The notes under the pieces: generated by a model
Database searches by the model: none
Seen by the model: the letters and a program-made list of their open reading frames with translations, nothing else
Told to the model about the DNA's origin: nothing
Shown here: one piece after another, positions 57,191 to 64,000 of the stretch
How the letters are laid out: each line of letters opens with the position of its first letter
How positions within the stretch are numbered: the first letter of the stretch is position 1
Source: Narthecium ossifragum
Taxonomy: Eukaryota; Streptophyta; Magnoliopsida; Dioscoreales; Nartheciaceae
NCBI GenBank assembly: GCA_963920575.1
Contig: OY986972.1
Coordinates: 4,667,115-4,731,114 of the forward strand
Direction of reading: 5' to 3'
Length of the DNA: 64,000 bases
Made by a program: the position numbers and the translations under genes

Positions 57191-57352
57191 ATGACGGGAT
57201 TAGCGGTCGCTGGATGGGTGGTCTCCGGCTTCATCTCTAAGTTGTTATACGAGCCGGTGTACGCCTACTTGAAGGACCAAGTCCAGCAGCATTCAGGCCT
57301 CACTTCGAAGCTCGAGAACCTCGGGGACAGACTGCTGTGCATCGAGCCATAG
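57191..57352 (+). pseudogene. Truncated NLR (CC-domain start only)
   Basis: ATG 57191 opens 53 codons, MTGLAVAGWVVSGFISKLL ... VYAYLKDQV ... LTSKLENLGDRLLCIEP, then TAG. This is the beginning of the Rx_N-type coiled coil of monocot CC-NBS-LRR receptors (typically LAVAGWxVSPFI.KLL...L.DQ...SGLKSDLEKL...LLxIEA). A CT-rich leader of about 250 bp (56938-57190) that looks like a normal plant 5' UTR and promoter precedes it. NB-ARC and LRR parts are missing, so it cannot act as a receptor. It could be a remnant or, less likely, a short expressed CC peptide. Confidence 0.65.
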
Positions 57353-59149
57353 AGTTTCTTTCTTGCTAACACTTCAGAAAGTAAAAATCCTATGAACATA
57401 TTCCATTTTAACTACCTATCATACCATAGAGTAGAATTGATGAAACACTACATCACGTCAGAAAGTAAAAATCCTATGAACATATTCCATTTTAACGATG
57501 GCAATCCCATTCCTCTCCACTCCTCTCCCTCTCCCACTCCCTCTCCCTCTACCTCTCCCGTCATGCAACCAAACTGGCGCAGGGTAACGTGAGATCTCTC
57601 TATGGGAGAGACAACCAGATTTCTATAGGGAAGAAACCAAAAAAACCCTAATTTTATTCATCAACCAAAACTGTCTTTACAAACCCTAAGGCCTCATTTT
57701 ATAGGTTTTAAGGAAAGACCAACTCCACTCAAACATGGACCATTAAAATCCTAAGCCAAGTACTAAGCCAGAATTAAACCCGAAATTCAAAAAATAGGAG
57801 AAATCCTACTAGAAATATGAAACTTACTAAAAATAGAAACCGATAAAACTACATAGAAAGGAAAGTTTTCACTAAAACTGAAATTTGAAGCCAAAAGAAG
57901 AGGAAATTGGATTCGGAGGTGAAGGTTATGGAGAGATCGAAGATGTCCGATGATTCACGACGGGCTCGTCGAGCCGGTCGTTTTGACTGGTCGCACGCCC
58001 CGATCGGACACCCGGATCAAAAGTTATGGTCATCCGAAGTTATGGCCATCCGACGATCGGGATCGCCCGGAGATCTCAGTCGGACGGATGGGGTCCGAGT
58101 GCGTCCGGATCGCCTCGGGAGCTGCTCCGGATCAGACTCGGTCAGGTTCGCCCTTGATCCTGCATCACAAACGCAGCCTGATTGATTGATTGTGCTTTGC
58201 TCATCTTCTGATGGAGTCGAAGGATGCTTGCAAAACCCCTAAAATAAGTCAGGTTCCAGAGTTAATTAGCTCAAACCAAATCCGGATCAGATATGTACCG
58301 GTGGAATCAAAATGAACTAACAACTTGCCAAGTACGTACCCAAACGATTGATGACACTAAAGCATATTAATTCTGCCCATTAATTTAGATTGGTGACTAT
58401 TGAGATGGTTTTTGGATGCAAAAAAAAACTCCAATATGATATAATCCACTTGTTACAATGGTTGGTATAATTTTAAGAAGTTTGGGTGTTTTACAAGTCT
58501 GATTAATAAAAGATTGGTGACAGCAGCATATATGTACTTGTTAATTATTTGTCATACACCGAAGCATGAGCTATATAGCTTGCATTCATTCACAAAACTC
58601 AATATTCAAATGGGTGCGGCTATCCGCACCACCATTTGGACTCAACACACCATATCAATTTTCATAACCAAAACACCCATTGATTAAATGTCCAAAATAA
58701 CCTTCTAAAACACAATACACCACAAAACCTAATCTATCATAACAATTATTTCTCAATACACCACAACACCACATCCTCTCCTACCTCTAACCATCATTTT
58801 CATGTCCTCAACCCACCTCCTCCAATCCCTAACCATCTCCTCCCTCCAAGCCCTAGGTCTTCAACTTATTCACTCTCCCTCCATCCTAGATAGTTCTTCC
58901 CTACCCTCATCATATTCTATCTTCTTTCTTATCCTCCCAACACATTCACATTATACTCCAAACCATCTCCTCCAACCTTAGGTTTTCAACTCACACAAGC
59001 CCTCCCCATTATACATTGTCAATTCAAGGTGTGTTAGGTCGAAATTGATGGAAAAGACGAATGCTTGAGCGAAGGAGACGAGAAAAGGCCCTAAAAAAAT
59101 GTACATTTCCTCTTCTCTGGTTTTTTTTTGTCCTTCCATAATCGCGTTT
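57353..59149. other. Repeat-derived intergenic DNA after the NLR stub
   Basis: A 39-bp sequence (TCAGAAAGTAAAAATCCTAT...) occurs at 57374-57412 and again at 57458-57496. 57600-57800 has the AAAAACCCTAATTTTATTCATC / CTCATTTTATAGG look of a copia-type LTR leader in reverse. 57940-58160 is GC-rich with GATCGGGATCGCCCGGAGATC. 58610-58980 is C-rich with CACAACACACC words. No gene is supported. Confidence 0.4.
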
Positions 59150-59156
59150 TGATCGG

Positions 59157-59345
59157 TAGTCTCAGACCGACAGAAAACGTCAACGTATCGGTATGTATCC
59201 ACTGATACTTTGGCTTTATGTACCGGTAACATAGTACCGATTAGTATGCTGTGTATACCGGTACGTATCCACCGAAAATATAGCGTTATATACCGGTAAA
59301 ATGGTATCAACTAATACGTTAGTATACCGATACCATGGTACTGAT
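59157..59345. repeat. Cluster of TACCGGTA / TATCGGTA motifs upstream of the MULE
   Basis: Within 190 bp the words TCGGTA, CGGTATGTATCCAC, TACCGGTAA, TAGTACCGATTAGTA, ATACCGGTACG, TACCGATACCATGGTA occur on both strands. The same words make up the hairpin 62321-62705 on the other side of the MULE coding region. Confidence 0.7.
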
Positions 59346-59395
59346 GTGAACACAGTGTTGGTTACCTGCCTTACTAACTCTTTGCTTACATTCAG

Positions 59396-62165
59396 GAGTA
59401 TGTTTCTACTGATGCGAGCGGTGTAGGAGCTATAATTACTCACGACTACACCCTGGAATTCACGACCAGTACGGTATGTTGTTTAATCGCTATATCTTGT
59501 CGGACGACAACTAGGTCTAAAGTTCATTAACATAATTCTTATTGTTTGATTAACATAATTCTTATTGTTTGATTATAAATATTTCAAAGTCGACAAGCAC
59601 TTGTCCAATGGGTACAGACAGTTGGGAGGCAGAATGGGCTGGTGATTGTGACAAAGAATTCAGAGGTCGGGGGGTGTGGTAGAAAGCCGAGGATTACCTT
59701 GGCATGTGAGCGTAGTGGAGAGTATTGGAAAACTATGAAGAAAGATGATAGCGGGAAGAAAAAATTTGCCAATCGAAGGAAAAAATCCGTCGACTCCGGG
59801 ACGAAGAAATGTGGATGTCCTTTCAAGCTTCAGGGTGTGAAGCTTGTATCTGATGATGATTGGATGCTCAAAGTTATTTGTGGAGTCCACAATCACCCCC
59901 ATGTGGATCACCTCGAGGGTCACTCATTCGCCGGAAGATTATTTGCTGAACAAAATGATATGGTGGTTACGATGTCAACAAACTAGTGAAACCACGACAA
60001 ATCTTGAACACTATAAAGCAACAAGATCATGAAAACGTATCCACCATGAAGACCATTTACAATGTACGCCAAAGGAATAGGGTGATTGAAAAGGCTGGGA
60101 GATCAGAGATGCAGCAACTATTGAAGCATCTGAATGAGTTTGGATATGTTGAGTATCATACGGTTCGAGAAGACACAGACGCTGTGAGGGACGTATTCTG
60201 GGCACACCCTGTGTCTATTGATTTAGTCCGTGCATTTCCCGAGGTGTTGATTATGGATTGCATCTACAAGACCAATAGATACCGACTTCCACTGCTAGAG
60301 ATTGTTGGCGTCACGTCGACGAGTATGACATTCGCCGCAGCTTTTGCCTACATGGAGTGTGAGAAGGAGGACAGGTACAAATGGGCTTTGAAAATATTAA
60401 GGACATTGCTGGAAGGATGCCCAATGCCACGCGTTGTGGTGACAGACCGAGAACTGGCTTTGATGAACGCTATCAGCTCGGTCTTTTCGGAGTCTAAAAG
60501 CATGCTATGTAGATGACATATCCAAAAGAAAGTAGAGCTCAGCTGCAAACACATTTTCGAAACTGCAGATAAAGTCGACTTGTTCATGACAATGTGGAAA
60601 TTGGTTGTAACTGCATCTACCGAGGAGGAGTACAAGAAACACTTGGAGACACTAGAGACATCTTTTTGCGGTTACCCAGCAGCTTCTAAATATGTTCGGG
60701 AATCGTGGCTGGATGGCTTCAAAGAACTGTTCGTCAGTGCTTGGACTGACGAATATATGCATTTTGGCAATCACACTTCAAACAGGGTAGAGAGTGCACA
60801 TGCCAAGTTAAAGAGGCATCTTGGGGCATCCAGCTGCAGTTTTGACACATCGTGGGCTACTATTCACTCCCTGCTTGTGCTGCAACACTGTGATATCAAA
60901 GCCTCCTTCGAGAAGAGCAAATACATTGTGCATCACAGTTTCAAGCCAGCCATCTTCAAAGAGCTGCGAGGCTTCATTTCAAAGAGTGCACTTTTAATAG
61001 TTCAAAAAGAATCAGAGAGAGCCAATGAGATCGGTGCGGATAACTTCGCATGTGGTTGTACAGTCCGACCCACACATGGCTTGCCATGTGCCCATGAGAT
61101 CGCCATCTACAAGCTTGATTGCCGCCCCATACCCATAGAATGCATACATCACTATTGGCGGAAGCTTGACTTGTCGGCTACATCAGCCAATGAAATCCCA
61201 AAACTTAAGTTACGCTAGAACTCTTGGAAAACGCATTTCTAGCTCAGAATGAGGCAGGAAGAATGCATATGCTGAGGAAAATGTATGAGCTAGGAAAACC
61301 GCAGTCTAGTTATGTTCTTGAGCCAGAGGTGAAGTTGAGGACCCGCGGTCGACCAAGCGCTAAGGAGAAGAAGTTGATGCTCTCAACACAACGCGACCCA
61401 TCCGCCTTTGAGTATGCACCTTCGTTCAAGGACAGTAACTCACTAGAAGAAACACCTCTACATGTTAGTCCCATATCTTGCATGAAACCAGAGAAGCCTG
61501 ATATAGTAAAAAAAAAGCTTCCAAAGGAGAGAGTGATAAGGGCTCGGACAGCCGCTCCGCTGGGCTATCTTGGCGAGTTTCCAGAAGGGTTGACAAAATA
61601 TATTAAGCATGTTAAGGATGTTGCATCAGATGGTAACTGTGGCTTTAGAGCGATAGCCGGGCTATTGGGCTACGGCGAGGACAACTGGTCCTAAGTGAGG
61701 AACGATCTTATCAATGAGTTGCGTGATCACTTTGAGGGCTACCTTAAGTTGTATGGGAATGAAAAGCGTGTTCACGAGCTTATGTACTCATTGTCGTTTC
61801 TCAAAGACAACCCTCTACCCGATCGGTGGATGACCATGCCGGACATGGGTTATCTTATTGCATCACGATACTCGGTTGTCCTACTTCACATCTCCAGAAG
61901 ACAATGCGTGACCTTATTGCCACTTTGGACAGCAGCGCCCCCGAAACCGGCATGGAGGATCATCGCGATCGGGTTCGTATACGGAAATCACATTGTTCAA
62001 CTACACATGCAGCCTGGATGTCCAATGCCACCAGTAGTCAGCAGCTGGGCTCGATATCGAGATGCTTGTGCTATTGGATGGGATTCCTATAACGATGACA
62101 TAGAAAAATTTGGGTTAATCGTGTCATCAGATGTTGCTACAACGGACACTATAGACCTTGAATGA
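59396..62165 (+). pseudogene. MULE transposase fused to an OTU cysteine protease
   Basis: An exon at 59396-59473 (EYVSTDASGVGAIITHDY, donor GTATGT) leads by an intron to 59587 on. The order then is: FAR1-type WRKY-GCM1-like zinc region (LACERSGEYW, KKCGCPFKL, VCGVHNHP-like) at 59650-59950; MULE DDE domain with Asp in VLIMDCIYKTN, Asp in VVVTDRELALMNAI and Glu in NRVESAHAKLKRHL; SWIM finger FACGCTVRPTHGLPCAHEIA (61040-61100); a basic linker; OTU domain with DVASDGNCGFRAIAG (61617-61665, catalytic Cys) and YGNHIVQLHM (61980-62010, likely catalytic His). Breaks: frameshift near 59980, TGA for Trp after MLCR (60514-60516), frameshift near 61218, and TAA for Gln after DNWS (61692-61694). The stop is at 62163-62165. 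Such a protein would cut element ends and could remove ubiquitin; as it stands it is dead. Confidence 0.85.
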
Positions 62166-62320
62166 AAATTTGGGTATTAATATCTTGTATGATTTTCAAT
62201 ATTAATATATTGTATGGTTGTAAACATTGTCTTGCAAACATTGTATGAGTATCTTGTATGGTTGTAAACATTGTGTTGCAAAGGGTTGCTTCAAAAACTG
62301 TTTTTTATCAAGTACGCTTC

Positions 62321-62705
62321 TATCGGTACCCCGATAATAACCCAGACAAATATCGGTACCATACTACCGGATGTATACCCGACACTATAGGTAATTAGAT
62401 ACCGTTACAAAGCCAATCAAGTAAAACAAACAATGTCTCGGTACTCACTCTTCCGAACAGTGAAGCATTTTATCGGTACTATACTACCGATAACACGCAG
62501 CTTACTTCTGCCTTTGATTCCATGTTTGATCGGTAGTATAGTACCGATAAAATGCTTCACTGTTCGGAAGAGTGAGTACCGAGACATTGTTTGTTTTACT
62601 TGATTGGCTTTGTAATGGTATCTAATTACCGATAGTGTCGGGTATACATCCGGTAGTATGGTACCGATATTTGTCTGCGTTAGTATCGGTACTTGGGTAC
62701 CGATA
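62321..62705. repeat. Near-perfect hairpin: arms of about 172-177 bp, 37-bp loop
   Basis: Left arm 62321-62491 and right arm 62529-62705 are reverse complements with few mismatches (TATCGGTACC ... GGATGTATACCCGACACTAT ... CAATGTCTCGGTACTCACTC ... ACTATACTACCGAT). Each arm holds five or six TCGGTA/TACCGA words. It starts about 155 bp past the MULE-OTU stop and ends about 170 bp before the plant-mobile-domain stop. It could be a fold-back MITE or part of the MULE. Confidence 0.93.
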
Positions 62706-62873
62706 GTTGCAAACATTGTATAAAAAAAACAGAGTATTTGGGAGGGAGGTTTAATTCTACATTGGAAACACATCCATACATTGAAAACATGTCTATACAT
62801 TGGAAACACGTCCATACATTGGATCCAATTAAGTTCATACATTGGAAACACATTCATACTATCAATATACATG

Positions 62874-64000
62874 CTATTCTCTGGTTCGTTGTTTAGATCT
62901 TCTCTCGTAGGCGCGCTCCGTGTCAGTTTCGCCGCGGGCTATTCTTTGAGCCCGCACCCACCTACTCCTATGGTCGTCAATGGTCAGGGTATCCATGTGC
63001 GCCATGGTGTCGTCGATGATCGTGACAATCCGATCATACTGAATTTCAAGAATTCGAAACAAATTAGACATAATATTATGCGCTAGTATTTCATTTCCAT
63101 TTAGAATTTCTAAAAGTTACCTTCGCCGACAGATAATCATCTGCATGTTCAGCCTGGAAAGTCCTCCGCTCTGGGTTTATAACCTTCACATGAGATATGG
63201 ATCGATACCAGTCATAATACCCATCCACGCAGTCATACCCACGGATAGCATACTCGCCCGTCCGGCATAGAGCAGTGCAGTGGCTTGGCCAATCAGCCCA
63301 GAACCGCGGCTCGTAGTGGAAGGCCCTCTTGTACCCCTGGGCAGTCTCCTTGGCTCCCATGTGGAAGTGGGTTGGCCTTAGTGGGGGGGCGGGAATGGTC
63401 TGTATGATCCCGAATTGCCGAAGCACCTGATCAGGATGGTACGGCTCGACGTGCTCCCCGCTGCTTATGGTGCCGAGGAAAAAGCTAATATCATCACGAG
63501 GGAAGGGGCCTCCTCTATGTCTGACGTATGGGTCCCACACAACCTGCAACCATACTCATAGTAAGGGAATCAATATTTGATCACTACTGAATATATTACA
63601 AAATTCAACTCGGAGTCAGACAAAGATTACAACTCACCTGATGTCTACTCAGGGAATCAATCTCTGCGCGCCATTGAAGCAGAGCCATTTCTGGATCCTG
63701 ACCTGGATCTTTGTGATCCAGCCATGCAAGAGCAGTCGGCTTGGCAACCGTGTATTCTGGGTCGGGCTATGGCTTTATAATTACCGGGAGGTGATCATAT
63801 ATCCATGTCTGCATTGATTAAAAAATATGGGTCAATCACAATTATTGGTATTATATCACAAAGCAGATGTTTTAAAAGTACGTACCTCCACTAGAGTCAA
63901 GTATCCGCCAATTGCCCTTGTCCCCCATCGACTGGCAGAGCCAAGCATGCGATAGAGGTAGACGAGGCCGGCGGCACCCCATGCATACTCACACACGGTA
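62874..64000 (-). pseudogene. Plant mobile domain protein (MAIN/PP7-like), partial, one stop
   Basis: Exons on minus, all phase 0 with GT-AG: 64000 (cut) to 63886, 63808-63638, 63543-63121, 63038-62874. Translation gives YAWGAAGLVYLYRMLGSASRWGTRAIGGYLTLVE, TWIYDHLPVI, then VVWDPYVRHRGGPFPRDDISFF, GEHVEPYHPDQVLRQFG and IPAPPLRPTHFH, all marks of the plant mobile domain (PF10536, 'aminotransferase-like', as in MAIN, MAIL1 and PP7 long form). The last exon is a helical charged tail. In exon 63808-63638 a TAG stands after VIIKP, where CAG (Gln) would fit; otherwise frames are open. It lies convergent to the MULE-OTU, 700 bp away. The N-terminal part lies outside the window. Family members are partly host genes involved in silencing, partly transposon cargo; this one looks like the latter. 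Confidence 0.82.

Noticed and set aside
1..64000. tRNA or rRNA genes
   Set aside because: No tRNA cloverleaf with A/B boxes and no rDNA-like stretch was noticed by reading. A tRNAscan run would be needed to exclude degenerate copies.

Overview
This is nuclear DNA from a flowering plant. It has spliced protein genes with GT-AG introns, a chloroplast-envelope protein, a plant uridine nucleosidase, a plant TAF12, and the usual plant transposon groups (LINE, Ty1-copia, Ty3-gypsy, PIF/Harbinger, MULE, hAT, CACTA-like, MITE). The GC-rich, transit-peptide-like first exon of TIC21, the GC-rich TAF12 first exon and the monocot-style NLR N-terminus suggest a monocot, perhaps a commelinid. The species cannot be fixed from the sequence. 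A 200-base run of N (54538-54737) shows a scaffolded draft assembly.

Left part, 1-27.6 kb, is gene-bearing. The window opens in the 3' end of a LINE. A small two-exon gene (558-902, minus) follows, then AT-rich repeat debris with hAT and LINE relics. TIC21 (4788-10066, plus, 4 exons, 284 aa) comes next, then CACTA-like, MITE and tandem-repeat DNA and two 5'-truncated LINE tails with target-site duplications. The uridine nucleosidase gene (15832-19408, minus, 9 exons, 325 aa) has a TATA box. A 2.59-kb gag-only copia element (20231-22820) with intact LTRs, PBS and TSD separates it from TAF12 (23743-27107, minus, 8 exons, 527 aa), which has a MITE about 40 bp upstream of its start codon. All three large genes splice into open frames that agree with their families.

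Middle part, 27.6-54.5 kb, is transposon DNA. A PIF/Harbinger element carries a divergent transposase/ORF1 pair and is joined tail to tail to an inverted, internally deleted copy of itself, giving a hairpin with arms of about 500 bp. From 32.5 to 52.5 kb there is a nest of LTR remains: three solo LTRs with perfect 5-bp TSDs, two more with imperfect or uncertain ends, a decayed gypsy element whose internal region holds a protease piece and a phosphate-transporter fragment, and a relic gypsy RT. Many of these LTRs carry dense clusters of GATCGATC-type palindromes.

Right part, 54.7-64 kb, holds a transposon-associated protein ORF, a truncated NLR gene, and a MULE whose ORF runs FAR1-type DNA binding - MULE DDE transposase - SWIM finger - OTU cysteine protease. 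This ORF is broken by two frameshifts and two nonsense changes. A near-perfect hairpin follows it, and a plant-mobile-domain pseudogene on the opposite strand runs off the window end. The MULE-OTU and the Harbinger inverted pair are the most unusual items. Most inactivating stops fit C-to-T (or G-to-A) decay of silenced DNA.
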